Source of the DNA: Phytoactinopolyspora halotolerans
GTDB lineage: Bacteria; Actinomycetota; Actinomycetes; Jiangellales; Jiangellaceae
Assembly: GCF_010550675.1 (NCBI RefSeq)
Contig: NZ_JAAGOA010000028.1
Location: forward strand, 35,432-99,431
Reading direction: 5' to 3'
DNA: 64,000 bases
Numbering within the stretch: the stretch's first letter is position 1; every line of letters begins with the position of its first letter. The notes beneath the pieces were generated by a model. The model was given only the letters and a program-made list of their open reading frames with translations. It was not told the origin of the DNA and searched no databases. The translations under genes and the position numbers were made by a program. Positions 48,473 to 57,400 of this stretch are shown piece by piece.

Positions 48473-50524
48473 GTGAGCGACAGCGGCGAGACCGACCAGC
48501 TGGCCTTGGCCGGTGCGCCCTCGCCGAAACGACCACGGGCGAGCAACGCCAAGGCCCGTCCGGTCGCGGCGGAGCGCCCGATCGCCCGCGTCGTCGTCGA
48601 TCTGGGCCTGCCGCACCTGGACCGCGCGTTCGACTACCTGGTACCTGCCGCCATGGCTGCCGATGCGGTGCCCGGGGCACGTGTCAGGGTGAAATTCGCC
48701 GGCGCGGACCACGACGGGTTCATCGTCGAGCGAGCGGACAACAGCGAACATGCCGGCCGGCTGTCGCCGTTGCGGCGGGTGGTGTCCGCCGAGCCGGTGC
48801 TCTCACCGGAGCTGAACCGGCTGGCACGGTCGGTCGCCGACCGGTACGCGGGCACCCTGGCGGACGTCCTGCGGCTGGCCATACCGCCCCGGCACGCCGC
48901 CACCGAGAAGGAGCCGAGCCCGGCGGCAGCGGCCCCGCCACAGCGCCCCGCTCCCGGCGCCTGGGCCGCACATCTGCACGGTGCGGCGCTGCTGGACGCC
49001 GTCGCGCGAGACGGTTCCGCGCCGCGTGCGGTCTGGTCGCCGATGCCGACGGCGGACTGGTCCGATCTGTTGGCCCGGCTGATCGCAGCGGCGCTGTCCG
49101 CCGGCCGTGGCGCGGTCGTCGTGGTTCCCGACGGCCGGGACACCGCGCGGCTGGATGCGGCGCTGCAGCGGCTGATCGGCGCGGACCATCACGTGGTGCT
49201 CGGCGCCGAGCTCGGGCCCGCCGAGCGGTACCGGCGGTGGCTGCGCGTGTTGCGGGGTTCGGTGCGCGCAGCGATCGGTACCCGATCGGCCGCGTTCGCG
49301 CCGGTGCACGATCTGGGCCTGGTGGCGATCTGGGACGACGGCGACGACCTGCATGCCGAACCGCGGGCACCTTATCCGCACATGCGTGAGGTGCTGCTGC
49401 TCCGCGCCCACCAGGCGGGGGCGGCGGCCGTCGTCGGCGGTTTCGCCCGCAGCGCCGAGGCCCAGCTTCTGCTGGAGACGGGCTGGGCGCAGCCGGTAGA
49501 GCCGGATCGCGCCACCGCGCGCCAGCATGCGCCACACATCCATACCAGCGGCGACGACTACGAGCAGGCACGGGACGAGGCCGCACGCAGCGCCCGGCTG
49601 CCCTCGCTGGCGTGGCGGGTGACCCGCGCCGGCCTGGATCGTGGACCGGTGCTGGTACAGGTGGCGCGGGCCGGCTACCTGCCCGCGATGGCGTGCGCGC
49701 GGTGCCGTGCGCCCGCGCTGTGCGCGTCGTGTGGCGCGGCGTTGCGGTTGACCCGGCCGGACGGCGCACCGGAGTGTGAGGCGTGCGGTACGGTCGCGTC
49801 CGCCTGGCGCTGCTCGGAATGCGGGCACGATCGTCTCCGGGCGGGCGTCGTCGGTGTGCGGCGTACTGCGGAGGAACTCGGCCGGGCGTTCCCTGAGGTC
49901 CCGATCGTCGTGTCGCGGGGCGGCGGGCGCACCGCCGCCGACGAGGACATCGTGCGGGACGAGGTCGGGCCCGAGCCGGCCCTGGTGGTCGCCACACACG
50001 GCGCGGAACCGGTCCCGTCGGACGGATACGCGGCGGCGCTCCTGCTGGACGGCACGTCGATGCTGAACCGGCCGGGCCTGCGGGCGGGGGAAGAGGCGCT
50101 GCGGCGATGGATGCGGGCGGCGGCGCTGGTGCGATCCCGGTCGGCCGGGGGAGAGGTCGTGGTGGTCGCCGAGCCGTCGGCTCCCGCGGTGCAGGCTCTG
50201 GTCCGATGGGATCCGGGCGGGTTCGCCATCCGGGAGCTGTCGGAGCGCAGCCAGCTGCACTTCCCGCCGGCGGCCCGGGTCGCGGAGCTGCGCGGTGCGC
50301 AGCAGGATGTCGACGAGCTGCTGTCGTTGGCCGAACTGCCCGAGATCGCCGAAGTCCTCGGGCCCGCTCCGATCGACGACGTGACGGTACAGGCCATCGT
50401 CCGGGTGCCGCGTGCCGCAGGAACCGGATTGGCTGCTTCCCTTCGTGCGGCCGCCGGTGTCCGCTCGGCGCGCCGTTCCGGCGAGTCGGTCCGCGTCAGG
50501 ATCGATCCGGTCGACTTGAGTTGA
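48473..50524 (+). CDS. priA: Primosomal protein N' (PriA-like, probably not an active helicase)
   Basis: 683-residue PriA homologue. The N-terminal DNA-binding domain (RVVVDLGLPHLDRAFDYLVP) and the eight-cysteine zinc region are present: CARCRAPALCASCG, CEACG, CSECG. The helicase core, however, lacks a Walker A (the corresponding segment reads WSPMPTADWSDLL) and the DEEH box is replaced by WDDGDD. This is typical of actinobacterial PriA, which probably acts in replication restart without DNA unwinding. GTG start; no strong ribosome site. Downstream def/fmt, often found next, are absent from the window. Confidence 0.93.
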   Translation: MSDSGETDQLALAGAPSPKRPRASNAKARPVAAERPIARVVVDLGLPHLDRAFDYLVPAAMAADAVPGARVRVKFAGADHDGFIVERADNSEHAGRLSPLRRVVSAEPVLSPELNRLARSVADRYAGTLADVLRLAIPPRHAATEKEPSPAAAAPPQRPAPGAWAAHLHGAALLDAVARDGSAPRAVWSPMPTADWSDLLARLIAAALSAGRGAVVVVPDGRDTARLDAALQRLIGADHHVVLGAELGPAERYRRWLRVLRGSVRAAIGTRSAAFAPVHDLGLVAIWDDGDDLHAEPRAPYPHMREVLLLRAHQAGAAAVVGGFARSAEAQLLLETGWAQPVEPDRATARQHAPHIHTSGDDYEQARDEAARSARLPSLAWRVTRAGLDRGPVLVQVARAGYLPAMACARCRAPALCASCGAALRLTRPDGAPECEACGTVASAWRCSECGHDRLRAGVVGVRRTAEELGRAFPEVPIVVSRGGGRTAADEDIVRDEVGPEPALVVATHGAEPVPSDGYAAALLLDGTSMLNRPGLRAGEEALRRWMRAAALVRSRSAGGEVVVVAEPSAPAVQALVRWDPGGFAIRELSERSQLHFPPAARVAELRGAQQDVDELLSLAELPEIAEVLGPAPIDDVTVQAIVRVPRAAGTGLAASLRAAAGVRSARRSGESVRVRIDPVDLS

Positions 50525-50652
50525 TCCCTGTCAGATCGTCGGATTAGCGCACGATTGCGCTCGTGTGCGTCTGTTAGCTCTCGGCTGAATGGCTTTCCTC
50601 CGATCTGATCTTCATGGATGCTGGATGGCGAATCCAGCCCGGAAGGGGCACC

Positions 50653-51207
50653 ATGACAACCATGATGGTGATGCCGCGTGGCTCGCACGACTGGACGGTC
50701 GACGACCTCAAGCAGCTGCCGGACGACGGCCTGCGCTATGAACTCCTCGATGGGATGCTGCTGGTGAGCCCGGCACCACGACCTGTCCACCAAGACGCCG
50801 TGCACGAGCTCATCAAGGTTCTCGACGCCCGGCTGCCTGCCCATCTGAGGGCGTATTTCGCGCCGATCGACTGGCAGCCGGACCGGCGCACGTCGTTTCA
50901 GCCCGACATCCTGGTCGTGCGGCGCGAGGATGTCGGCGAGGAGAACATCACCGCGCCGTTGCTGCTGGCAGTGGAGGTGCTCTCGCCCAGTACGCGCCGG
51001 AAGGACCAGCTGCTGAAGTTCTCCAAGTACGCCGAGGCCGGCGTGGCGTCCTACTGGATCGTCGATCCGGAAGAGCCTTCGCTGGTCGCGTATGACCTCG
51101 CCGGCGACGGCTACCGTGAGGTCGGACGGGCGAAGGGCACGGAGAGTATCACGTTGGGGCATCCCATCCCGGTGACCATCGTTCCGGACGCCCTGGTGGC
51201 CCGGTAG
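50653..51207 (+). CDS. Uma2 family (DUF820) PD-(D/E)xK nuclease-fold protein
   Basis: 184-residue protein of the Uma2 family. The fold signatures are ELLDGMLLVSPAP, the catalytic-looking Asp in FQPDILVVRRE and E-x-L in LLAVEVLSPSTRRKDQLLKF (Asp-Glu-x-Lys pattern), ending YAEAGVASYWIVDPEEPSLV. ATG at 50653 preceded by GGAAGGGG. Uma2 proteins are common in multicellular actinobacteria, usually as many copies; activity and role are not known. Flanking region 50525-50652 shows nothing. Confidence 0.85.
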   Translation: MTTMMVMPRGSHDWTVDDLKQLPDDGLRYELLDGMLLVSPAPRPVHQDAVHELIKVLDARLPAHLRAYFAPIDWQPDRRTSFQPDILVVRREDVGEENITAPLLLAVEVLSPSTRRKDQLLKFSKYAEAGVASYWIVDPEEPSLVAYDLAGDGYREVGRAKGTESITLGHPIPVTIVPDALVAR

Positions 51208-51232
51208 CTCTGCCGACGGCGGGTGTGGCCGG

Positions 51233-51928
51233 TCAGTGCCCGGTGGCGTCGTCGGAAGCGGCCAGTCGGCGATAGTGCTCCACGGCGGCGTCGGCCGGAC
51301 CGTCGAAGACGATGGCGCCGTCATCGAAGACCAGCGCCCGGTCGAAGCCGAGAACCGCGTCCAGATCGTGTGTGACCAGAATCACCTGCTGAGGGAGTTC
51401 AGCCAGCAGCGTCGACACGCGTCGAGCATTCCGCAGGTCCAGCAACGTCGTCGGCTCGTCGCAGACGAGGATCTGGGGCTCGGTCACGAGAACGGAACAC
51501 AGCGCCAGCAGCTGCTTCTGCCCGCCGGAGAGCAGATGCGCCGGATGGTCGGCGTGACCGTCCAGCCCGAAGTCGGCCAGCTGCTTGGCCACCAGCCGCG
51601 CCGTCTCGTCCCGGCCCAGCTTCTGCCTGCGCAGGCTGAACGCGACGTCTTCGGCCACCGTGGGCATGACGATCTGCGCGTCCGGATCGGTGAAGACGAA
51701 GCCGACCCGCCGCCGGACCGCGGCGCCGTCCGCGCGGGTGTCCAGACCGTCCACGCGCACCCGTCCGTGCTGGGGGACGACCAGCCCGTTGAGCAGCCGG
51801 GCGAAGGTCGACTTGCCGGAGCCGTTCGCGCCGATCACGGCGACGCGTCGTTCGGTGAGCCGGACGTCCACGTCCCGTAGCACCCGGCGGTCACCGTACG
51901 CGTGGCTGACGCGTTCGACCTCGATCAC
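51233..51928 (-). CDS. Orphan ECF-type cobalt/biotin ABC transporter ATPase (CbiO/BioM-like)
   Basis: 231-residue ATPase. Walker A GANGSGKSTFARLL, the Q-loop region FTDPDAQIVMPTVAEDVAF characteristic of ECF/CbiO ATPases, signature LSGGQKQLLALCSVL and Walker B ILVCDEPTTLLD. The GTG at 51928 (VIEVERVSHAYG) has TACAGT seven bases upstream, so a leaderless start is preferred to ATG 51961. No transmembrane (EcfT/BioN) or substrate (BioY) component lies nearby; partners must be elsewhere or it serves another permease. Biotin or cobalt as substrate is a guess from the family. Confidence 0.85.
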   Translation of the reverse strand: MIEVERVSHAYGDRRVLRDVDVRLTERRVAVIGANGSGKSTFARLLNGLVVPQHGRVRVDGLDTRADGAAVRRRVGFVFTDPDAQIVMPTVAEDVAFSLRRQKLGRDETARLVAKQLADFGLDGHADHPAHLLSGGQKQLLALCSVLVTEPQILVCDEPTTLLDLRNARRVSTLLAELPQQVILVTHDLDAVLGFDRALVFDDGAIVFDGPADAAVEHYRRLAASDDATGH

Positions 51929-51935
51929 GTGCTCA

Positions 51936-51941
51936 ACTGTA
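51936..51941 (-). promoter_or_regulatory. -10 box of leaderless ECF ATPase gene
   Basis: TACAGT on the minus strand, seven bases before GTG 51928; it lies in AAGTTTACAGTTGAGCAC, an A/T-rich patch that could also be an operator. Confidence 0.45.
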
Positions 51942-52159
51942 AACTTGCTCCGGACCGACATCGTGCCGGGGAGTTGCGCCGGTCGGTCCGCGCCGGGAAA
52001 TTCAGTGTCGATCTCGGGTGCGGGCGCGTTGAATGGGTCCGTTCACGGGTTTCCCGTGGCGATGTGCACGCTTGCCAGCGGATGAACGCTCGGCGCGAGG
52101 GTGACCTGGCGTCAGGTGTGATGTCCGCATGTCACGATTTCGACGGAGACGTAGCTGAC

Positions 52160-53758
52160 ATGATCACCGCCCACGAGGTAGAGGTGCGCGCGGGGTCGCA
52201 GATCCTGCTCGACGGAGCGAGTTTCCGGATCGCCCCAGGCGACAAGGTGGGTCTGGTGGGCCGTAACGGCGCCGGAAAGACGACCCTCACCCGGATTCTC
52301 GCGGGGGAAGGGCAGCAGTTCAGCGGTGAGGTGACCCGTTCCGGTTCGGTCGGCTACCTGCCGCAGGATCCGCGTACCGGGGACACCGACGTCCTGGCCC
52401 GGGACCGGATTTTGGGCGCCCGCGGTCTGGACACGATCGTCGCTCAACTACGCCGCGCCGAACAGCAGATCGCTTCGGACTCCGACGCCGAGCATGAACG
52501 CGGGATGCGCCGCTACGCGCGGCTGGAGGCGGAGTTCCTCTCCCTGGGCGGGTATGCCAGCGAAAGCGAGGCCGCGACCATCGCCGCCAGCCTGGGTCTG
52601 CCCGAGCGCGTGCTGGGGCAGCCGTTGCACACCCTGTCCGGTGGTCAGCGCCGGCGGGTGGAACTTGCCCGGATCCTGTTCTCCGACGCGGAGACGTTGC
52701 TGCTGGATGAGCCGACGAACCATCTGGATGCCGACTCCATCCTCTGGTTGCGAGACTTCTTGCGGGCTTACCGCGGCGGCCTCGTGGTGATCAGCCACGA
52801 CGTCGCACTGCTGGACCACACGGTGAATCGGGTCTTCCATCTGGACGCCACCCGTGCCGCCCTGGACGTATACAACGTGGGCTGGACGACGTACCTGGAG
52901 CAACGGGAGACCGACGAACGACGCCGGCGCCGCGAGCGCGCCAACGCCGAGAAGAAGGCGGCGACGCTCAAGGCGCAGGCAGACCGGATGCGGTACAAGG
53001 CGACGAAGGCGACGGCGGCGCAGAATATGGATCGCCGGGCGGAGCGCCTGCTGGCCGGCCTGGAGGCGGAGCGCCGCGCGGACAAGGTGGCGAAGCTGCG
53101 TTTCCCGGAGCCGGCGCCGTGTGGAAAGACCCCGTTGACAGCTACCGGACTGTCGAAATCCTATGGATCTCTGGAAGTCTTCACCGATGTCGATCTTGCT
53201 ATCGACCGGGGCAGCCGGGTGGTCGTATTGGGATTGAACGGTGCCGGTAAGACGACTCTGCTGCGCCTGCTGAGTGGAATTGAGCAGCCCGACACGGGTG
53301 TCGTAGAGGCCGGGCATGGTCTGCGGCTGGGCTATTACGCGCAGGAGCATGAGACGCTGGACACATCTCGAACGGTGCTGGAAAATATGCGCAGTGCGGC
53401 GCCGGATCTCGCCGATGTGGAAGTGCGACGGGTGCTGGGATCTTTCCTCTTCTCCGGCGACGCCGTGGACAAGCCCGCCTCGGTGCTATCGGGCGGGGAG
53501 AAGACGCGATTGGCCCTGGCTGCTCTGGTCGTGTCGAGCGCTAATGTGCTTCTGCTCGACGAGCCGACCAACAACTTGGACCCCGCGTCCCGAGAGGAGG
53601 TGCTGGGGGCGCTGCGCTCGTTCGAGGGGGCGATTGTGCTCGTGACGCACGACGAGGGAGCAGTTGAGGCATTGGCGCCGGAACGCGTACTGCTGTTGCC
53701 TGACGGCGCCGAAGACCTCTGGAATGCAGACTATGCGGATCTTGTCACGTTAGCCTGA
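52160..53758 (+). CDS. ABC-F family ribosome-associated ATPase
   Basis: 532-residue soluble protein with two ABC domains and no membrane part. Domain 1: GRNGAGKTTLTRIL, signature LSGGQRRRVELARIL, DEPTNHLD; domain 2: GLNGAGKTTLLRLLSG, LSGGEKTRLALAAL, DEPTNNLDPAS. The interdomain linker (EKKAATLKAQADRMRYKATKA region) is helical, lysine- and arginine-rich, as in proteins that act in the ribosomal E site. ATG 52160 with GGAG about ten bases upstream. ABC-F members rescue or regulate ribosomes, some giving antibiotic resistance; which kind this is cannot be told. Confidence 0.93.
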   Translation: MITAHEVEVRAGSQILLDGASFRIAPGDKVGLVGRNGAGKTTLTRILAGEGQQFSGEVTRSGSVGYLPQDPRTGDTDVLARDRILGARGLDTIVAQLRRAEQQIASDSDAEHERGMRRYARLEAEFLSLGGYASESEAATIAASLGLPERVLGQPLHTLSGGQRRRVELARILFSDAETLLLDEPTNHLDADSILWLRDFLRAYRGGLVVISHDVALLDHTVNRVFHLDATRAALDVYNVGWTTYLEQRETDERRRRRERANAEKKAATLKAQADRMRYKATKATAAQNMDRRAERLLAGLEAERRADKVAKLRFPEPAPCGKTPLTATGLSKSYGSLEVFTDVDLAIDRGSRVVVLGLNGAGKTTLLRLLSGIEQPDTGVVEAGHGLRLGYYAQEHETLDTSRTVLENMRSAAPDLADVEVRRVLGSFLFSGDAVDKPASVLSGGEKTRLALAALVVSSANVLLLDEPTNNLDPASREEVLGALRSFEGAIVLVTHDEGAVEALAPERVLLLPDGAEDLWNADYADLVTLA

Positions 53759-53883
53759 TACTGCGACCTAGCAGGAGATTTCGCGCACGATGTGGGATCG
53801 ATCTTGCGTTCGGGTGGCGAAAAACCGTAATGGGACAGATCATGGTCCTCTGTCATGGAGGACAACGAAAACGGGGAGGACGC

Positions 53884-54105
53884 GTGGCCGAGAAGTTGGT
53901 AAAGGGCGCGCGGATCAGTGGAGGCACGCGCGACAAGCTCGCCACTGACCTGAAGAAGCAGTACGAAAGCGGCAAGAGCATCCGCGAGCTCGCATCGGAG
54001 ACAGGCCGTTCATACGGCTTCGTGCACCGGCTGTTGTCGGAAGCCGGGGTTACGCTGCGCGGGCGCGGCGGCGCGACCCGGGGGAAGGCTCGGAAGAAGG
54101 CTTGA
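53884..54105 (+). CDS. Small helix-turn-helix DNA-binding protein
   Basis: 73-residue basic protein. A compact helix-turn-helix is clear: KKQYESGKSIRELASETGRS followed by YGFVHRLLSEAGVTLRGRGG, with a positively charged tail (ATRGKARKKA). It resembles the small HTH proteins, 60-75 residues, widely found in actinobacteria and some phages. GTG start with GGGGAGG about six bases before; the longer frame to 53830 is not needed. It stands alone after the ABC-F gene; regulatory targets unknown. Confidence 0.85.
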   Translation: MAEKLVKGARISGGTRDKLATDLKKQYESGKSIRELASETGRSYGFVHRLLSEAGVTLRGRGGATRGKARKKA

Positions 54106-54339
54106 CGGCTTCGGGTAGGCGCTGAGGTACAGCCGCACACGCGGCATCGAGCGCGGGTGCGTGAGATGCCGTTTGCGGCGTCCTTCAGCGCCTGCCCGGG
54201 CCTCGACCGTCGGGTGCGGCTCGTCGGTCCATTGCCGTCTGCCGGCCGGGCTGGAAGAGAGTGGCTCGTCGCCGTGTTGTCGGATCTGGGACGATGCTGT
54301 CCCGGATCTGGTACGTACAACTGGCGAGGAGGCCGGACG

Positions 54340-56310
54340 GTGGCGATGGGTAGCCCCATGGGTAGCGGGTGGATGGCGCAGCGGTCGTTCTCCCGCGATC
54401 GGAGTGTGACTCAGCGTCGGCTCGCCCGTGGGACGACTCGGCGGATTCTGGCCTATGCCAGGCCGTACCGTCGGCAGATCGCCGTCTTCCTGGCCACCAC
54501 CGTCGCGTCGGCTGCCAGTGCGGCAGCGGTGCCGTTGCTGCTGAAGGTCGTCATCGACGACGGCGTGGTCCCGGGCGACCGGGGCGTCGTCGTCTGGGGC
54601 GCGGTGGCGGTAGCGGTGCTCGCGGTGCTGGATGCCGGTCTCAACCTGATCGGGCGATGGATGTCCGCTCGGGTGGGTGAAGGTCTCATCTTCGACCTGC
54701 GGCGTCAGGTCTTCGACCATGTCCAGCGCCAGCCGGTCGCCTTCTTCACCCGCACACAGACGGGTTCACTGGTCTCCCGGCTGAACTCGGACGTGGTCGG
54801 GGCGCAGCAGGCGTTCACCGGCACGCTGTCACAGGTGGTCAGCAACGTCGTGACGCTCGTGCTTGCGCTCGGCGCGATGCTGCTGCTGTCCTGGCAGATC
54901 ACCGTCGTCGTGCTGGTGCTGGTACCACTGTTCCTGCTGCCGGCGCGGTTCATCGGCCGGAAACTGGCCGACATCACTCGGGAGTCGATGCAGCTCAATG
55001 CCGAGCTGAGCCAGACGATGACGGAGCGGTTCAACGTCTCCGGCGCGCTTTTGGTGAAGATCTTCGGCCGGTATCAGCGAGAGAACGAAGGCTTCAGCGA
55101 ACGGGCCGCGCGGGTGCGCGACATCGGCGTGGTGCAGGCGCTGTACGCGCGGTACTTCTTCATCGGCCTGAGTTTCCTGGCGTCGTTCGCGACCGCCCTG
55201 GTCTACGGGGTGGGCGGCTGGCTGGCCGTGGACGGGACGCTGCAGGTCGGGACGTTGGTGGCGCTCGCGGCCCTGCTGACGCGCCTCTACGGACCGCTGA
55301 CGGCGCTGTCCAACGTTCAGGTCGACATCATGACGGCGCTGGTCAGCTTCGAGCGCGTCTTCGAGGTGCTCGACCTGAAACCGATGGTCGCCGACAGCGC
55401 GGACGCGCGGCCGTTGCCGGTACCGGCGGCGGCCACAAGCAGGAACGGCGCGCCGGACGGTGGTGCCGAGCGCTCGGACACCGGCCCGCTCGCGGATACG
55501 GGCCGGCTCTCGGTGGAGCTCGACGACGTCTGGTTCCGCTATCCGTCGGCCGACGAGGTGTCGCTGGCGTCGTTGGAATCAGCGGCCCGGCCCGGTGCCG
55601 GTGGCAACGACCACGACGTGCTGCGCGGTGTCTCCTTCCGCATCGAGCCCGGGCAACTGGTCGCGCTGGTGGGACCGTCCGGCGCCGGCAAGACCACGAT
55701 CACCGGGCTGGTCGCCCGCCTCTACGATCCCACCCGCGGTGTGGTCCGGGTGGGCGGGCGCGACGTCCGGGAGACGACGCTGGAGTCCTTGCACGACGCG
55801 GTCGGGGTGGTCACCCAGGACGCGCACATGTTCCACGACACGGTCCGCGCCAACCTGGCCTATGCCCGGCCGGAGGCCGGCGACGCCGAGCTGTTCGAGG
55901 CGGCCGACGCCGCGCAGATCGGCGATCTGATCCGAGCCCTTCCGGACGGACTGGACACGGTCGTCGGCGACCGTGGGTACCGTCTGTCCGGCGGCGAGAA
56001 GCAGCGGCTCGCCATCGCACGGCTGTTGCTGAAGGCGCCGCAGGTGGTGGTCTTGGACGAGGCGACGGCGCACCTCGACTCGGAGTCGGAGGCCGCCGTT
56101 CAGCGCGCGCTGAAGACGGCATTGACCGGACGGACGTCGCTGGTCATCGCGCACCGGCTGTCCACCGTGCGGGACGCGGACAGCATCCTGGTGGTGGAGG
56201 CCGGGCGGATAGTGGAACGGGGCACCCACGAACAGCTGCTGCTGCAGGGCGGCCTGTATGCGGAGCTGTACCGCACGCAGTTCGCCACCCAGGAGCACGC
56301 CTCGTCGTAG
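54340..56310 (+). CDS. ABC exporter, fused membrane and ATPase domains
   Basis: 656-residue half-transporter. Six membrane spans lie between about residues 45 and 330 (first: IAVFLATTVASAASAAAVPLL), followed by a linker with variable, Ala/Pro-rich sequence and the nucleotide domain with Walker A GPSGAGKTTITGL, signature LSGGEKQRLAIARLL and Walker B VVVLDEATAHLDSE, then H-loop IAHRLSTV. GTG at 54340 has GAGGAGG seven bases before. It should homodimerise; the substrate (lipid, peptide or drug) is not predictable. The hairpin after the stop may terminate it. Confidence 0.93.
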   Translation: MAMGSPMGSGWMAQRSFSRDRSVTQRRLARGTTRRILAYARPYRRQIAVFLATTVASAASAAAVPLLLKVVIDDGVVPGDRGVVVWGAVAVAVLAVLDAGLNLIGRWMSARVGEGLIFDLRRQVFDHVQRQPVAFFTRTQTGSLVSRLNSDVVGAQQAFTGTLSQVVSNVVTLVLALGAMLLLSWQITVVVLVLVPLFLLPARFIGRKLADITRESMQLNAELSQTMTERFNVSGALLVKIFGRYQRENEGFSERAARVRDIGVVQALYARYFFIGLSFLASFATALVYGVGGWLAVDGTLQVGTLVALAALLTRLYGPLTALSNVQVDIMTALVSFERVFEVLDLKPMVADSADARPLPVPAAATSRNGAPDGGAERSDTGPLADTGRLSVELDDVWFRYPSADEVSLASLESAARPGAGGNDHDVLRGVSFRIEPGQLVALVGPSGAGKTTITGLVARLYDPTRGVVRVGGRDVRETTLESLHDAVGVVTQDAHMFHDTVRANLAYARPEAGDAELFEAADAAQIGDLIRALPDGLDTVVGDRGYRLSGGEKQRLAIARLLLKAPQVVVLDEATAHLDSESEAAVQRALKTALTGRTSLVIAHRLSTVRDADSILVVEAGRIVERGTHEQLLLQGGLYAELYRTQFATQEHASS

Positions 56311-56327
56311 CCGCCTGCCACACGGAT

Positions 56328-56354
56328 CCGGCCGGCCCACCGGGAGCCGGCCGG
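56328..56354 (+). terminator. GC-rich hairpin after the ABC exporter
   Basis: CCGGCCGGC and its exact inverse GCCGGCCGG flank a nine-base loop. No T-run follows. It starts 17 bases after the stop codon. Confidence 0.5.
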
Positions 56355-56406
56355 CCACCGGAAACGGTCGACGCGGAGACATTCGTCCTAGCGTCCTGAA
56401 GGTTTG

Positions 56407-56412
56407 TATCGT
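56407..56412 (+). promoter_or_regulatory. -10 box of leaderless lipoprotein gene
   Basis: TATCGT six bases before ATG 56419 (spacer GGGCTC); no ribosome site is seen. Confidence 0.45.
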
Positions 56413-56418
56413 GGGCTC

Positions 56419-57237
56419 ATGCACCTGGTAGACGGCGGGGCTCGCCGCGTGCGGCGGTTTCGGCTCGGCGAATCGTCGTCTTCTTCTCTGCACATCCCGC
56501 GACATGCCGCCTTGATGGCCGTGGTCGCTGTCGTGACGGCCGTGGGTCTGGGCGGCTGCGGCTCGGACGGCCGGAGCACGGACGGCGGTCCGGCCGCCGA
56601 AGACGCGGGCACCACCGAGCCGACCCCCGACGGCCGACCGTCCGAGGACGCGACGGACGGATCGGCCGGCGCTGAAGGCACGGACGGTACCGACGATGAC
56701 GACGACGCGGGCGCAGGGGACGGCGATGCGGGCGCCGGGGACGATGCCACCGGCGGCGATGACGTCGGCGTAGAGCCGCACGGCGAGCCGACGGCGGGGG
56801 ATGACGGCGGGGAACCTCGACAACCTCCGCAGATTCCCATCCCGCCGGAGTGTCCGGAGGCGGTGCGCAGCGTCGGGGACCGCATCACGGACGAGTTCGA
56901 GTACGTCGAGGTGCCGCCGACGGAAGACGTCGCGATCCTCACCTGTGATTGGCGGGACACCAGCGATTCGATCGCCAGTGTCGAGGTGAGTTTCTCGCAC
57001 GAGCTGGTCGGCACCGATCTGGCGGACGTGGACGGTGCGCAGAAGGTGACGGTCGCGGGTATGGACGGGTACGTGCTGCGCGCGGACGAGGGAAAGGTCC
57101 GGGCGGACATGTTCCAGTTCCAGGTCTCCGACGTCTACATCACCGGCGGTTCCATCCAGGTCGAAGGGGTCGCACAGGGGGACATCCTGGAGCTCGCCGA
57201 GGCCGCCGTCGAAGCGCTCCCGGAGCCGCCCGGCTGA
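56419..57237 (+). CDS. Putative secreted lipoprotein, acidic linker
   Basis: 272 residues. An export signal with lipobox GLGGC (Cys47, after LMAVVAVVTAVGLGG) is followed by an 85-residue region of Asp, Glu, Gly and Ala (GTDGTDDDDDAGAGDGDAGA) that looks disordered, then a conserved-looking globular part with two cysteines (IPPECPEAVR and ILTCDWRD) that may bridge. I do not recognise the family; DUF3558-like lipoproteins have a similar shape. ATG at 56419 is supported by TATCGT upstream; a shorter start at MAVVAVV is possible. No operon partner. Confidence 0.7.
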   Translation: MHLVDGGARRVRRFRLGESSSSSLHIPRHAALMAVVAVVTAVGLGGCGSDGRSTDGGPAAEDAGTTEPTPDGRPSEDATDGSAGAEGTDGTDDDDDAGAGDGDAGAGDDATGGDDVGVEPHGEPTAGDDGGEPRQPPQIPIPPECPEAVRSVGDRITDEFEYVEVPPTEDVAILTCDWRDTSDSIASVEVSFSHELVGTDLADVDGAQKVTVAGMDGYVLRADEGKVRADMFQFQVSDVYITGGSIQVEGVAQGDILELAEAAVEALPEPPG

Positions 57238-57319
57238 CGTCGGCGCCGGATATTGCGCGCCGTTACCGGTGCGGTGAGGTCTTCTCGACGGGCTGAGTTA
57301 ACGAAACCGTCACGATCCG

Positions 57320-57378
57320 TTGACACATCGCGGGCTCTCCACCATGCTGATTTGAACGTACAAATTTGCACGTTCAAA
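57320..57378 (+). promoter_or_regulatory. Promoter and 28-bp operator of the LacI-type operon
   Basis: Promoter TTGACA (57320) with CATGCT 17 bases later (57343). Immediately after it TTTGAACGT (57351) and ACGTTCAAA (57370) form an almost perfect palindrome, 26 of 28 positions, centred on AAATTT. This is where a LacI-type repressor of the next gene would bind. Confidence 0.75.
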
Positions 57379-57400
57379 TCCACGTGGACAAGGGAAGACG

